Source of the DNA: a virus
DNA: 23,700 bases
Virus record (IMG/VR): IMGVR_UViG_3300047334_000054
Location: 1-23,700 of that record
Reading direction: 5' to 3' (one strand)
A model generated the notes under the pieces. It saw nothing but the letters and a program-made list of their open reading frames with translations, did not search any database and was not told the origin of the DNA. Made by a program: the position numbers and the translations under genes. This document shows positions 1 to 8,478 of the stretch, in pieces (positions within the stretch are counted from its first letter, which is position 1; each line of letters opens with the position of its first letter).

Positions 1-2
1 AA

Positions 3-641
3 CCGACTCTGTGGTCGATGCCCTGGACCGTGGACAAGGACATCACCAAGGCCAGCAAGGATCGTATGACGGGTCGCACCTATACGATCGAGCACCCGGA
101 CGAGGGTTACGACATTTACTTTGACAAAGACGGCGAAGGGCTGGCCACGAAATACACCGGATTCCAAATGGCGCGCAGCCCAACGCGCGTGCCGGAGTCC
201 GCGCTGAACTTCGTATCAGAAAACCCCGTGCTGGCTACGCTGAACCAACGCTCAAACGAAGAAGTGCAGGCGATCTTCCAAGGTGTTGTATCGCAAGGTC
301 GTGGTGGGCGTGACAATGATCGACCGCGTGACGGTGGCCGCCCAGACCGCACCCCGCCGCGCGACGACACGCCGCCGCCCGCCAGTGAGCACGACTATGG
401 CGGGGGTCGCGATCATCCCAACGCTGAACGGCCAGCAGCCGCACGACCGGAGCGCATGATCCGCGAAGAACGTCCAAGTGATCGGCCACCAGTCGATGAG
501 CGTCCACAGACCATGCGCCCGATGCTTACGCGTCCCACGACAATAGAACCGACACCGCCTGTTGAGGCACCAACACCCCCAGCCACGCTGTCGGCCGCAG
601 CGCAACGGGCCGCTGCACTACGGGCGAGGCTCAACAAGTGA
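3..641 (+). CDS. gp32-like single-stranded DNA-binding protein, 5' partial
   Basis: The reading frame is open to the left edge (P-T-L-W-S precede the first Met at 18), so the true start lies outside the window. The first ~65 visible residues, including HPDEGYDIYFDKDGEGLATKY, resemble the end of the OB-fold core of phage gp32-like ssDNA-binding proteins; such proteins coat ssDNA during replication and recombination. The remaining ~140 residues are low-complexity, rich in Arg, Asp and Pro, and probably disordered. The extreme C-terminus (LRARLNK) is basic, whereas T4 gp32 ends in an acidic tail that recruits partners. The gene leads the recombination/replication cluster, which supports the call. 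The family assignment rests on a short conserved stretch and on context. The stop overlaps the next start by four bases (GTGA). Confidence 0.6.
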   Translation, partial: PTLWSMPWTVDKDITKASKDRMTGRTYTIEHPDEGYDIYFDKDGEGLATKYTGFQMARSPTRVPESALNFVSENPVLATLNQRSNEEVQAIFQGVVSQGRGGRDNDRPRDGGRPDRTPPRDDTPPPASEHDYGGGRDHPNAERPAAARPERMIREERPSDRPPVDERPQTMRPMLTRPTTIEPTPPVEAPTPPATLSAAAQRAAALRARLNK

Positions 642-1015
642 GCAATGAAAGCAGACCAGGCGCACCGCCCGCCAGCGTGCTGCACCCAGACGAGCTGTTG
701 CGCTTGCGCTTGCTACGGGCACTCGAGGAAGTTGGTGATTGTCTACGCTCGTTGTCATGGGTTCTCATTCAAGGCATCCGCGAAGACAACGCGGCGCACC
801 GTGGCAGTATCGCGGTGGGCCTCGAGCGTGCGGCCGTGCTGTGCCGGGGTGGGCCCTATAACTTTGCTGCCGCCGACCCACCACCCGCCCCAAAAACGGA
901 AAATCAAGCGCCGCCAGGCGATTTTGCAGCGCTGGCGGCACCCGTGGTGCCCGTAAGCCCTGCGGAGGCCCTGGCGCGTGCTGGAATTGCGTCTGCGCCA
1001 AAGACTGAAAACTAA
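638..1015 (+). CDS. hypothetical protein, 125 aa
   Basis: I do not recognise this protein. It starts with GTG inside the stop of the SSB gene (GTGA overlap), so its translation is probably coupled. The N-terminal half (to about residue 75) is predicted helical, with a Leu/Arg-rich stretch (LLRLRLLRALEEVGDCLRSL). The C-terminal half is Pro/Ala-rich and carries the peptide APKTEN twice, once internally and once as the last six residues. The position between SSB and the RecA-like gene suggests a small replication or recombination accessory factor, which is inference from context only. No signal peptide or membrane segment is visible. Confidence 0.6.
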   Translation: MSNESRPGAPPASVLHPDELLRLRLLRALEEVGDCLRSLSWVLIQGIREDNAAHRGSIAVGLERAAVLCRGGPYNFAAADPPPAPKTENQAPPGDFAALAAPVVPVSPAEALARAGIASAPKTEN

Positions 1016-1034
1016 CTGGGAAGAAGTTCTAGCT

Positions 1035-2060
1035 ATGCAACGGCCAACCATAGCAACCAAGTCACCAGCACCACTAGCAGCGCAAGTGCCGGAATCCAGT
1101 GTAGTCCATCACACAAGCGGGAGCTTAATGCTTGACCTTGTGCTGGGCGGTGGTTGGGGTGAGGGGCGAATCGTCAACGTGGTTGGTGACTCATCCAGCG
1201 GCAAAACGCTGCTGGCCGTGGAGGCGTGCGCGAACTTTGCCCGCAAAGCGCCGCTGGAGAATATCCGGTATCGAGAAGCAGAATCCGCGTTTGATGAGAA
1301 CTACGCAGCGCAAATCGGTTGGCCGACGGGTCTGGAAATTCCGGAGGAGCCGATGGAGACGGTGGAGCAGTTCTACACCGACCTTGAGGCTTGGTTGGAC
1401 AAGCGCGACGGAATAACCCCGTGCCTGTATGTGCTGGACAGCCTGGACGCGCTGTCGGACGCCGCTGAGCTTGATATGGACTTTGACGAAAAGACCTACG
1501 GTGCAAGCAAACCCAAGCAGCTATCCAAGATGTTCCGCTTGCTTGTGCGCAAGATCGAAGACAAGCGCTGCACACTAATGATCATCTCGCAAATACGCGA
1601 CAAGATCGGGGTTGTGTTTGGTGAAAAGCACAGCCGCAGCGGTGGACGCGCGCTTCAGTTCTACTGCTCGCAAGTGCTGTGGCTGGCTGAAATCAGCAAA
1701 ATTAAGAAGACTGTGCTGGGCACACAGAAGACCGGCATCGAGCGTGTAATCGGCACACACGTCTTGGCTAAAACCAAGAAGAATAAGATTGGTATTCCGC
1801 ACCGTGAATGCGAGCTAACCATCATCTTCAGCTACGGCATCGACGACGAGGAAACTATGCTGGGCTGGCTAAACAAGAACAACGGGGGGTCGCTACTGGA
1901 CAGCACAATTTCACAACTACGTGCAACTCTTAGTGCGGCCCGCCAGGCGCGTGACTACGGGCGGATTGACGCTATCCGCGACTTGCTGCGGGAAGCGTGC
2001 ATCACGCATTGGGCAACAATCGAGGAAGCCCTGGCTCCCACCATTCAGAAGTATAGGTGA
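1035..2060 (+). CDS. RecA/UvsX-like recombinase
   Basis: Strand-exchange ATPase of the RecA fold, expected to load on SSB-coated ssDNA and drive homologous pairing. From the ATG at 1035 (341 aa), Walker A is GDSSSGKT at residues 51-58. A RecA-type EAESAFDENY segment (81-90) holds the likely catalytic Glu83, and Walker B is CLYVLDS (130-136). The stretch SGGRALQFYCS (202-212) lines up with the L2 DNA-binding region of RecA (GGNALKFYAS). The longer frame from 978 overlaps the previous gene and was not chosen; GGGAAGAAG at 1018-1026 is a suitable ribosome site for 1035. The family is clear; I cannot say whether it is closer to UvsX or bacterial RecA. It is slightly shorter than E. coli RecA (353 aa). 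Confidence 0.85.
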   Translation: MQRPTIATKSPAPLAAQVPESSVVHHTSGSLMLDLVLGGGWGEGRIVNVVGDSSSGKTLLAVEACANFARKAPLENIRYREAESAFDENYAAQIGWPTGLEIPEEPMETVEQFYTDLEAWLDKRDGITPCLYVLDSLDALSDAAELDMDFDEKTYGASKPKQLSKMFRLLVRKIEDKRCTLMIISQIRDKIGVVFGEKHSRSGGRALQFYCSQVLWLAEISKIKKTVLGTQKTGIERVIGTHVLAKTKKNKIGIPHRECELTIIFSYGIDDEETMLGWLNKNNGGSLLDSTISQLRATLSAARQARDYGRIDAIRDLLREACITHWATIEEALAPTIQKYR

Positions 2061-2065
2061 CAGCA

Positions 2066-2353
2066 ATGAAGACCAAGACTTCACTTGTGCTCGGTCTGGT
2101 GTTGTGTTCCCACATAGCGCACGCCCAGCAGATGTGTGCCTTCATTAAGTCCATGTTTGACGGCCTACATGCGGACTACCACGAAAGCGTAGTGTGGATG
2201 GGCAACGGAAAACATGGCGTCCAAGTCTACATGACGCAAGCAACCGACGGCAAAACGTGGTCTGTTCTTTACACGGACCCGGCCTCCGGCACCGCCTGCA
2301 TGCTGGCCTCTGGCAAACAAGGCCAATTCGTCGACACGCGCAAGCAGAAGTGA
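2066..2353 (+). CDS. small exported protein of unknown function
   Basis: This 95-residue protein has a textbook signal peptide: KTK at the N-terminus, a hydrophobic core (LVLGLVL), and an A-H-A cleavage site before QQ at about residue 20. The mature ~75 residues keep two cysteines, one in QQMCAF and one in GTACML, which could form a disulfide in the periplasm. The ATG at 2066 was chosen because AGGTG at 2055-2059 lies six bases upstream; a GTG at 2057 is in frame but would add only M-T-A. Cys14 inside the signal is not in a lipobox, so a lipoprotein is unlikely. An exported protein inside a DNA-recombination operon is unusual. Superinfection exclusion or envelope modification are possible roles, but this is speculation. 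Confidence 0.65.
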   Translation: MKTKTSLVLGLVLCSHIAHAQQMCAFIKSMFDGLHADYHESVVWMGNGKHGVQVYMTQATDGKTWSVLYTDPASGTACMLASGKQGQFVDTRKQK

Positions 2354-2354
2354 G

Positions 2355-2918
2355 ATGCGCAAGGGCGGGGGGCAACACAAGGGCGCTGCGTTTGAACGCA
2401 AGGTCGGCCAGCAGTTATCTCTTTGGCTGACTGAGGGAGCGCGCGCCGACTTATTCTCGCGTAACGTCCTGTCGGGTGGACGCTTCACGCTGGCGGTCAA
2501 AAACGGCGTGGAGACCTCCACACCAGGCGACCTTATGGCCGCACACCCGCTGGCGTTTGAGTTCTTATCGCGTTTTATGGTTGAGTGCAAACACTACAAG
2601 GATTTGCAAATCCTTCAGTTCCTGCTTGACCGCCGCAACGGCACATCATTCCTATCCAAGGTGATCGACAAGGCCGGGCGCGAGGCCAAACACAGCGGCT
2701 TGATCCCGATGGTGATTGCGCAGCAAAATCAACTGACGTCGCCGCTGGTGTTTCTACCAATGAGCGCCGGCGTGCATGTGCTGTCCGCGCGCCAGCCGAC
2801 CGGGGTGGTAGTCTACCACAAGCTGCATCGGGACACGGTGCTGGTCCTGCGCCTGGACGCGCTGTGCATGTATATCCGAGCCAAGGATCTGCTAACGCTT
2901 GTGGGAGCACGGTTGTGA
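2355..2918 (+). CDS. PD-(D/E)XK nuclease, Holliday-junction-resolvase-like
   Basis: The 187-residue protein shows the PD-(D/E)XK nuclease layout: KGAAFERKVG near the N-terminus with Glu14, PGDL with Asp59, then FMVECKHYK with Glu77 and Lys79 as the E-x-K of the catalytic core. These residues would hold the metal ion for phosphodiester cleavage. The order and the short length suit a small phage junction resolvase or exonuclease. The gene lies between the recombinase and the SbcD/SbcC pair, so a role in resolving or trimming recombination intermediates is likely. The ATG is one base past the previous stop. The exact substrate cannot be read from the sequence. Confidence 0.7.
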   Translation: MRKGGGQHKGAAFERKVGQQLSLWLTEGARADLFSRNVLSGGRFTLAVKNGVETSTPGDLMAAHPLAFEFLSRFMVECKHYKDLQILQFLLDRRNGTSFLSKVIDKAGREAKHSGLIPMVIAQQNQLTSPLVFLPMSAGVHVLSARQPTGVVVYHKLHRDTVLVLRLDALCMYIRAKDLLTLVGARL

Positions 2919-3904
2919 TTTTGACAGCGGATTGGCACCTGACGGACAACCCGGCTGACGAATACCGTTGGGATGTGTTTGATCGATTGCACGAAATCAT
3001 CGACCTAACAGGTCACAAACACATCGTCATTCTCGGAGACATCACTGACCGCAAGGACAAGCATTCGGCTAGACTGGTCAACCGGCTTATCTCAAAGCTG
3101 GAAGACCTATGCTATGACAACGGCCAGGTGACTATCCTTATGGGCAACCATGACATGCCGCTCAACGGACCCCCGTTCTGGCAAATGCTAACTGCTCTTG
3201 AGGCCAAAATCAGCTTCCACACTGAGCCCTGTCACATTGAGGACATCCTGTTTCTTCCCTACACACACGAACCCGGCCTAGCGTGGTCCAAACTAAACTG
3301 GAATAACTTGCGGGTTGTGTTCATGCACCAAACAGTGACAGGTGCCAAGGTCGGGCACCACGCGCTGACGGACCATCGCGGGGTGCCCGAGTTCCCTGCT
3401 AGTGTGCGGGTTTATTCTGGTGATATCCACACACCGCAAACTGTGCGCGGTGTGACGTATGTTGGTGCCCCACATCCAATCAAGTTTGGTGATGACTACG
3501 AATGTCGTATTCTGACACTTGACCAGAACTACAACGTCGACGATGAGTTTATTCTGGACCCGCCGCGTAAACAAATCCTAACCGTGCGTTCCCTGACAGA
3601 ATTGCAGCGTCAGCCGGTGAAGCCAGGCGACCAGTTGCGCATTCGCTGCACACCCACTTCGGGCAGCGCAGAGCAATGGTTGCTGGATCAAGAAAAGCTG
3701 GCTGCGTGGGTTCGGGAACGCGGCGCGACCGTAGTATCCGTGGAAGTAGACCTTTTGACACCGGACAGCAGCGTTGCCGAGTTCACGGGTGGTGATGACC
3801 CCTACAGTGTGTTGACCCGCTGGGCTGCGTCCGAAACTATCGGCGAGGACTTGCGCATCACCGGCCAATCATTGCTAGACGAAGAACTGCGTGAGTCCCG
3901 CTAA
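2915..3904 (+). CDS. SbcD/gp47-like metallophosphoesterase subunit
   Basis: Calcineurin-type nuclease subunit expected to pair with the downstream SbcC-like ATPase to process DNA ends, as T4 gp47 does with gp46. All phosphoesterase motifs are present in the 329-aa protein: ADWH (Asp6, His8), GDITDR (41-46), GNHD (77-80), MHQ (His138) and GDIH (169-172). The C-terminal ~130 residues would be the cap and partner-binding region. The GTG at 2915 is chosen over 2864: it forms the GTGA overlap with the nuclease stop, puts the first beta-strand (MILTADWH) at the N-terminus as usual for the family, and has GGGAG at 2903-2907 seven bases upstream. Confidence 0.88.
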   Translation: MILTADWHLTDNPADEYRWDVFDRLHEIIDLTGHKHIVILGDITDRKDKHSARLVNRLISKLEDLCYDNGQVTILMGNHDMPLNGPPFWQMLTALEAKISFHTEPCHIEDILFLPYTHEPGLAWSKLNWNNLRVVFMHQTVTGAKVGHHALTDHRGVPEFPASVRVYSGDIHTPQTVRGVTYVGAPHPIKFGDDYECRILTLDQNYNVDDEFILDPPRKQILTVRSLTELQRQPVKPGDQLRIRCTPTSGSAEQWLLDQEKLAAWVRERGATVVSVEVDLLTPDSSVAEFTGGDDPYSVLTRWAASETIGEDLRITGQSLLDEELRESR

Positions 3905-5712
3905 TGCAACGCATTACGTTGGATCAATTACTGATCGAAGGCTTTAAGTGTTTTCGCGACAAGACTATCGTTCAATTCCCCGATAAGGGTGGCTTCTATT
4001 TTCTAACGGGTAACAACGGCCCGGAGCCGCGACTAGGCGCTAACGGTGCCGGTAAATCGAGTCTGTGGGACGCGTTGTGCTGGTGCTGGTATGGGGTTTC
4101 GGTGCGGGGCAACAAAGCCTCCGAGATCACTTCATGGGGTGTCAAGCGCGCACACGTTGCTAACGACTTCACGATCGGTGATACGCGACATCGCGTGGAA
4201 CGCTGGGGTTCACCAGACCGCTTAGTGCTGGATGGCGTTGTCATAGCGCAGCCAGCGTTGGACACCGTGCTGGGCTTGTCCAGACAGCGATTCTTGCATT
4301 CTGTGTTGTTTGGTCAGGGTGCGCCGCTATTCCTCGACCTCACGGTTCCGCAGCGCGGCGACTTGCTGGACGAGGTGCTGGACCTCGGTTTGTGGATGCG
4401 CCTGTCCAAGCGCGCCAGCACGCGCGTCGCGACAATGGAAAAAGCGCTAATCGAACACCGCAAGGAAATCGCTTACAACGAGGGACGTTTGCGTGGTCTG
4501 CCGGACGAGAACTTGTTGCGCCAGCAGGAAGCTAACTGGAACGCGGATAACGACGCGAACCTGACCAACATAGCAAATCAGATCGAGAAACTCGAAGCTG
4601 CTGTTGACGTGTTGGACAAACGCGTCACACACCTGGCGGGCCAGCGTGCAAAGCTGCCCAACATCGACGCGACAAACGCCACCATGCGCGGACTTGATAC
4701 TGCGCTATCGGACAAGCGCGTTGAGATTACGCGGATCACTGATGCGCGACAGCGCGACAACGCGCTGGTTGCATTCTACAGATCACACAAGGATTGTCCT
4801 ACATGCAAGCAAGGATTGAGCGAGGACTTTATCGCTAGTCAGATACACACACTTGAGCGTGACGTTGCTGGTGCGTCCGTGGACCTGGACGCGCTACACG
4901 ACCAGTTCGAAACCATCATGGCCAAGCGGGAGCGGCTGCGCACGGAACTGGACGAGCAAATCATCAAGCTCCGCACCGTAGACAACGAACTGACGGAAGC
5001 CACCACGGCACGCAATCTACAAGCCCGCGCGCTGGACACGCTAACGGCCGAGCTGGACCGCCTGCTAACCCCCGTCAAAAACCCGTTTTCAGAGGCGCTG
5101 GCACGGCTGGCCGACCAGCGGCGGGGTGTAGCAGCGACTCAACAGCAAACCGCCCTGGCGATAGCGGATTTAACTGTTGAGCTGGACCGCACGAAATACT
5201 GGCAGGAAGGGTTCAAACGCGTTCGGTTGTTTCAAATCAAGTCAGCACTATCCATGCTTGAGCTGGAGACCGCGAACGCAGCCTCGGCCCTTGGGCTGCC
5301 TGGCTGGCGCATCAGCTACGTCACGGAGATTGAGACCAAGTCCGGCACCATGCGGCCAGGTGTGCGGGTGCAAGTTACGTCACCCACCGTATCCGCACCG
5401 TGGGAAGTGTGGTCGGGTGGTGAGGGCCAGCGTATTCGTCTGGCCGTGCAACTCGGTATAGCGGCAATGGTGCAGCGTATGTGCGGGATAACATTCGGGT
5501 TTGAGGTTTGGGACGAACCTTCCAATTGGCTGTCGCCGGAGGGGATAGACGATCTACTGGAATGCCTACGCTGGCGGGCGGATGCGACGGGGCGCGCCGT
5601 ATGGTTGCTAGACCACCGCGCGTTGTCCTTCGGTGGCTTCGACGAGGTGTGGCTGGCGGACAAGACCAGTGAGGGCACCACCATCGAACTGATACAGGAG
5701 AACACCCGTTGA
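3904..5712 (+). CDS. SbcC/gp46-like SMC-family ATPase subunit
   Basis: ATPase partner of the SbcD-like nuclease, 602 aa, close to T4 gp46 (560) and much shorter than E. coli SbcC. Walker A GANGAGKSS is at 45-53, after a slightly extended loop (GNNGPEPRL). A coiled-coil arm follows, broken at its tip by a CPTC zinc hook (Cys298, Cys301), where two molecules should dimerise around Zn2+. The second arm leads to the ABC signature WSGGEGQRIRLA (503-514) and Walker B FEVWDE (Asp537, Glu538), then a LLDHR segment as H-loop. The start ATG shares one base with the SbcD stop (TAATG). All catalytic motifs are intact, so the complex should be active. Confidence 0.9.
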   Translation: MQRITLDQLLIEGFKCFRDKTIVQFPDKGGFYFLTGNNGPEPRLGANGAGKSSLWDALCWCWYGVSVRGNKASEITSWGVKRAHVANDFTIGDTRHRVERWGSPDRLVLDGVVIAQPALDTVLGLSRQRFLHSVLFGQGAPLFLDLTVPQRGDLLDEVLDLGLWMRLSKRASTRVATMEKALIEHRKEIAYNEGRLRGLPDENLLRQQEANWNADNDANLTNIANQIEKLEAAVDVLDKRVTHLAGQRAKLPNIDATNATMRGLDTALSDKRVEITRITDARQRDNALVAFYRSHKDCPTCKQGLSEDFIASQIHTLERDVAGASVDLDALHDQFETIMAKRERLRTELDEQIIKLRTVDNELTEATTARNLQARALDTLTAELDRLLTPVKNPFSEALARLADQRRGVAATQQQTALAIADLTVELDRTKYWQEGFKRVRLFQIKSALSMLELETANAASALGLPGWRISYVTEIETKSGTMRPGVRVQVTSPTVSAPWEVWSGGEGQRIRLAVQLGIAAMVQRMCGITFGFEVWDEPSNWLSPEGIDDLLECLRWRADATGRAVWLLDHRALSFGGFDEVWLADKTSEGTTIELIQENTR

Positions 5713-7076
5713 TCCCCTATGAGCAGTTCCTCACCAACAAGCACATCCGCGCCACGCCAGTGAGCATAACCAACCCGCTGCGCATAGACGCACCCTTGTT
5801 CGATTTCCAACGCGCGGCAGTTGAGTATTGCTTGCATGTCGGGAGGTGCGCGCTGTTCCTCGATACCGGGTTGGGTAAGTCGATCTGCGAACTGGAGTTC
5901 GCACGGCAGTGCATCCACGCCACGGGTAAACCCGCGTTGATCCTAACCCCTCTGGCCATCGCAGCGCAGATGGTAGGGGAGGCGCGCAAGTTCGGTTACG
6001 CTGCGCGCATCATACGCAAGCAAGTAGACGCGGGCGCGTTCATCAACGTGTGCAACTATGACATGGCAGAGCACCTAGACTTTCGCGCCTACGGGTGCCT
6101 GATCCTGGATGAGTCCTCGATACTCAAGAACCACGCGGGGGCTACGGCGCGCGCCCTTGTCGATATGGGTGCGAATATCCCCTACCGGCTATGCGCGTCT
6201 GCCACGCCCGCGCCCAACGATCACACCGAGCTAGGGATGCACGCCGAGTTCCTAGGCTTGCTACGGTCTGATGAGATGCTGGCGCGGTGGTTTATGAATG
6301 ACCGCGAGAATACAAAAGAGTGGCGTCTCAAGGGACACGCCGTCAAGCCCTTTTGGGAGTGGGTCGCGTCATGGGCTGTAATGGCGGAAAAGCCTAGTGA
6401 CCTAGGGGACTACTCGGACACGCGCTACGAATTGCCCGCGTTGGATATCCGCGAGCACATAGTGAACCACGTGGTAGACGCCGCGCCCGGTGCGAGTGGT
6501 TTCTTCAGCGTGGTCTCCGCTACCAATCTACATGGCGTAAAGCGCAGCACGGCGGCGGGACGCGCCGATCTGGTGCAAACCATCGTGCAGGCGGAACCTG
6601 ATGAGGCGTGGGCTATCTGGTGCGATACAGATTACGAGGCGGATGAGTTATGCCGGCGCTTACCCGGTGCGTTGGACTTGCGGGGCAGCCAAAGCCCCGC
6701 ACAGAAGGAGGCGTCACTGCTGGCATTCTCCACGGGTGCTAACAAGCGGATCATAACCAAGCCCAGCCTATCAGGCTTTGGTCTCAACTGGCAGCACTGC
6801 GCGCGCACCGTGTTCGTAGGGCGCTCGTTCTCGTATGAAACATGGTATCAAGCTGTGCGGCGCTTTTGGCGGTTTGGCCAGGCGCGCACGGTGGTTGTGC
6901 ATCTGATCTTCGCGGACGGCGAGCGGCACATCGATGCGATCCTCGGTAACAAGTCGGAGAAGCACGCCAGCATGAAACTTGAGATGCGCGCCGCTACCAA
7001 GCGGGCGATGCGTATAGCTGACCAAGGCACAATTTACAGACCAACGAAAGCAGGGGACTTACCGGCATGGCTGTAG
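5709..7076 (+). CDS. SNF2-like superfamily 2 helicase
   Basis: Two RecA-like lobes of an SF2 ATPase/translocase. A Q-motif-like FDFQRAAVEY (31-40) precedes Walker A FLDTGLGKS (50-58). The DEAD-box equivalent is LILDESS (131-137), followed by motif III SATP (164-167). The second lobe ends with YQAVRRFWRFGQ near residue 380, a Snf2-type motif VI with its arginines. It starts with TTG overlapping the SbcC stop (TTGA); CAGGAG at 5695-5700 supports this rare start. The gene directly precedes and overlaps a DNA methyltransferase. It may remodel protein-DNA complexes or branched DNA; with no nuclease domain in either partner, a restriction role is not obvious. Confidence 0.8.
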   Translation: MIPYEQFLTNKHIRATPVSITNPLRIDAPLFDFQRAAVEYCLHVGRCALFLDTGLGKSICELEFARQCIHATGKPALILTPLAIAAQMVGEARKFGYAARIIRKQVDAGAFINVCNYDMAEHLDFRAYGCLILDESSILKNHAGATARALVDMGANIPYRLCASATPAPNDHTELGMHAEFLGLLRSDEMLARWFMNDRENTKEWRLKGHAVKPFWEWVASWAVMAEKPSDLGDYSDTRYELPALDIREHIVNHVVDAAPGASGFFSVVSATNLHGVKRSTAAGRADLVQTIVQAEPDEAWAIWCDTDYEADELCRRLPGALDLRGSQSPAQKEASLLAFSTGANKRIITKPSLSGFGLNWQHCARTVFVGRSFSYETWYQAVRRFWRFGQARTVVVHLIFADGERHIDAILGNKSEKHASMKLEMRAATKRAMRIADQGTIYRPTKAGDLPAWL

Positions 7077-8008
7077 AATGCTTGGACCAATCACTCACTA
7101 AGGATTACGCCCTCTACCAGGGCGATTGCGTGTCAGTGCTGCGCCAGCTACCCGCCGGTTGCGTCGACTTCTCGATCTACTCCCCTCCCTTCGCTAACCT
7201 GTTCATCTATTCGGACAGCATGGCAGACATGGGCAACGCCACGTCGGATAGCGAGTTCTTCGATCATTATGGGTATCTCGTGGCTGAGCTCACGCGGTTG
7301 CTCCGCCCCGGCCGCTTGATCGCGGTTCATTGCTCCGACTTGCCTTACGTCAAGTGGCGGGACGGTCGCATCGGTATCAAGGATTTCAGTGGTATGCTGA
7401 TCCGCGCGCACGAAGCGCATGGGCATACCCTGCATTCCCGTGTAACGCTTTGGAAGTCGCCGGTCACAGAGATGCAGCGCAACAAATCCATCGGATTGCT
7501 CTACAAGCAACTTCGCAAGGATAGCATCAAAAGCCGGCAAGGGTTCCCCGACTACCTATTGGTGTTCCGCGTGCCAGGGGAAAACGATAAGCCTGTTACA
7601 CACACGCCGGAGAGCTTCCCCTTGGCACAATGGCAGGAGTGGGCGTCCCCCGTATGGACCACTATCGATTGGTACAACACGCTAAACCGGGAGTTGGCGC
7701 GCGAGGAGTCAGACGAACGCCACATCGCGCCGCTCCAACTAGACCTAATAGAGCGCGCATTGGTCCTATGGTCCACGCGGGGGGATACAGTGCTCTCACC
7801 CTTCGCGGGTATAGGGTCCGAGGGCTACGTCAGCGTCCAACAAAAGCGTAGGTTTATCGGCACAGAACTGAAGCAATCCTACTACCGCGAGGCTTGCAAG
7901 TTTCTCGCCCGTGCTGTGACGGCGGGTAGTGCCGGGTCGCTACTAGACCTCGATACGCAAGCGCCCCCGAAGCTCACGAAGCCAACGCTCAAGAGGACCG
8001 CAACATGA
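7067..8008 (+). CDS. site-specific DNA methyltransferase (N4-cytosine or N6-adenine type)
   Basis: S-adenosylmethionine-dependent amino-methyltransferase of the beta order: catalytic motif IV SPPF (39-42) precedes the SAM-binding motif I, FAGIGSEG at 246-253, followed by FIGTELKQSYYREA. YALYQGDCVSVLRQLP near the N-terminus is typical of phage and restriction-associated enzymes. SPPF is more often seen in N4-cytosine enzymes than DPPY, so N4-methylcytosine is my preferred guess. The ATG overlaps the helicase stop by ten bases. Modification of phage DNA to escape host restriction is the usual role. No cognate restriction enzyme is next to it, so it looks like an orphan. The target site cannot be read from the sequence. 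Confidence 0.85.
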   Translation: MAVECLDQSLTKDYALYQGDCVSVLRQLPAGCVDFSIYSPPFANLFIYSDSMADMGNATSDSEFFDHYGYLVAELTRLLRPGRLIAVHCSDLPYVKWRDGRIGIKDFSGMLIRAHEAHGHTLHSRVTLWKSPVTEMQRNKSIGLLYKQLRKDSIKSRQGFPDYLLVFRVPGENDKPVTHTPESFPLAQWQEWASPVWTTIDWYNTLNRELAREESDERHIAPLQLDLIERALVLWSTRGDTVLSPFAGIGSEGYVSVQQKRRFIGTELKQSYYREACKFLARAVTAGSAGSLLDLDTQAPPKLTKPTLKRTAT

Positions 8009-8469
8009 TCACCGCCGAACGCTACCACGACATCTCTTGTGGCCACCGGGTTTACGGGCATGAGAACGCTTGTGCGGGGCTGCATGGCCACAACTACCGG
8101 GTAACTTTCACGCTTGGTAGTATCGCGGGAGACCTGGACACTATTGGTCGCGTAATTGACTTCAGCATCATCAAAAGCAAGCTGTGCATGTGGTTGGAGG
8201 ACAACTGGGATCACAAGTTCCTCTTGTGGGAGAAAGATCCGCTCTACGGACGCATGAGCCTGCTGCTGCGCGAGGGCTACCCCGGTGATCCCACGGACCC
8301 GCTGACACAGTCCTTGATCGGCGTGCCGTTCAATCCCACGGCAGAAAACATGGCGAACCACCTGATGTATATCATCGGACCGCAGCAGCTCCTCGGCACG
8401 GGTGCTGGGTTGCAATCCGTGCGCGTGGAGGAAACGCGCAAATGCAGCGCGACCGTAACCAAGTTCTAG
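8005..8469 (+). CDS. queD: QueD-like 6-carboxytetrahydropterin synthase
   Basis: T-fold enzyme that converts dihydroneopterin triphosphate to 6-carboxy-5,6,7,8-tetrahydropterin, the first dedicated step toward 7-deazaguanines. The zinc ligands His14, His27 and His29 (GHRV, LHGHNY) and the catalytic Cys23 are in place. Further family marks are VIDFS (50-54), the WDHKFL dyad (Asp69-His70), PTAENMA (111-117) with Glu114, and VRVEET (139-144), whose first Glu is the usual substrate anchor. Its 154 residues are slightly more than E. coli QueD because of an insertion around 75-105. The ATG overlaps the methyltransferase stop (ATGA). With QueE next door, a role in DNA base modification is likely. 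Confidence 0.88.
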   Translation: MITAERYHDISCGHRVYGHENACAGLHGHNYRVTFTLGSIAGDLDTIGRVIDFSIIKSKLCMWLEDNWDHKFLLWEKDPLYGRMSLLLREGYPGDPTDPLTQSLIGVPFNPTAENMANHLMYIIGPQQLLGTGAGLQSVRVEETRKCSATVTKF

Positions 8470-8478
8470 GAGGACACC

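Noticed and set aside
910-939. Inverted repeat GCCGCCAG / CTGGCGGC inside the 125-aa gene, resembling the core of the 91-bp element
   Set aside because: Only eight base pairs, located in coding sequence with no flanking similarity to the 91-bp copies; probably chance in GC-rich DNA.
978-1034. Upstream start for the RecA-like protein
   Set aside because: It lies inside the previous gene and the extra 19 residues do not resemble the family; the ATG at 1035 has a ribosome site.
2066-2110. Lipoprotein reading of the small exported protein (Cys14)
   Set aside because: The residue before the Cys is Leu, not Gly, Ala or Ser, so there is no lipobox; the AHA site fits signal peptidase I.
5316-5918. 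200-aa frame on the - strand opposite SbcC and helicase genes
   Set aside because: Overlaps two genes with all catalytic motifs on the + strand; no recognisable domain of its own.
7990-8010. preQ1-type riboswitch before queD
   Set aside because: The queD start overlaps the methyltransferase stop by four bases, leaving no leader for an aptamer.
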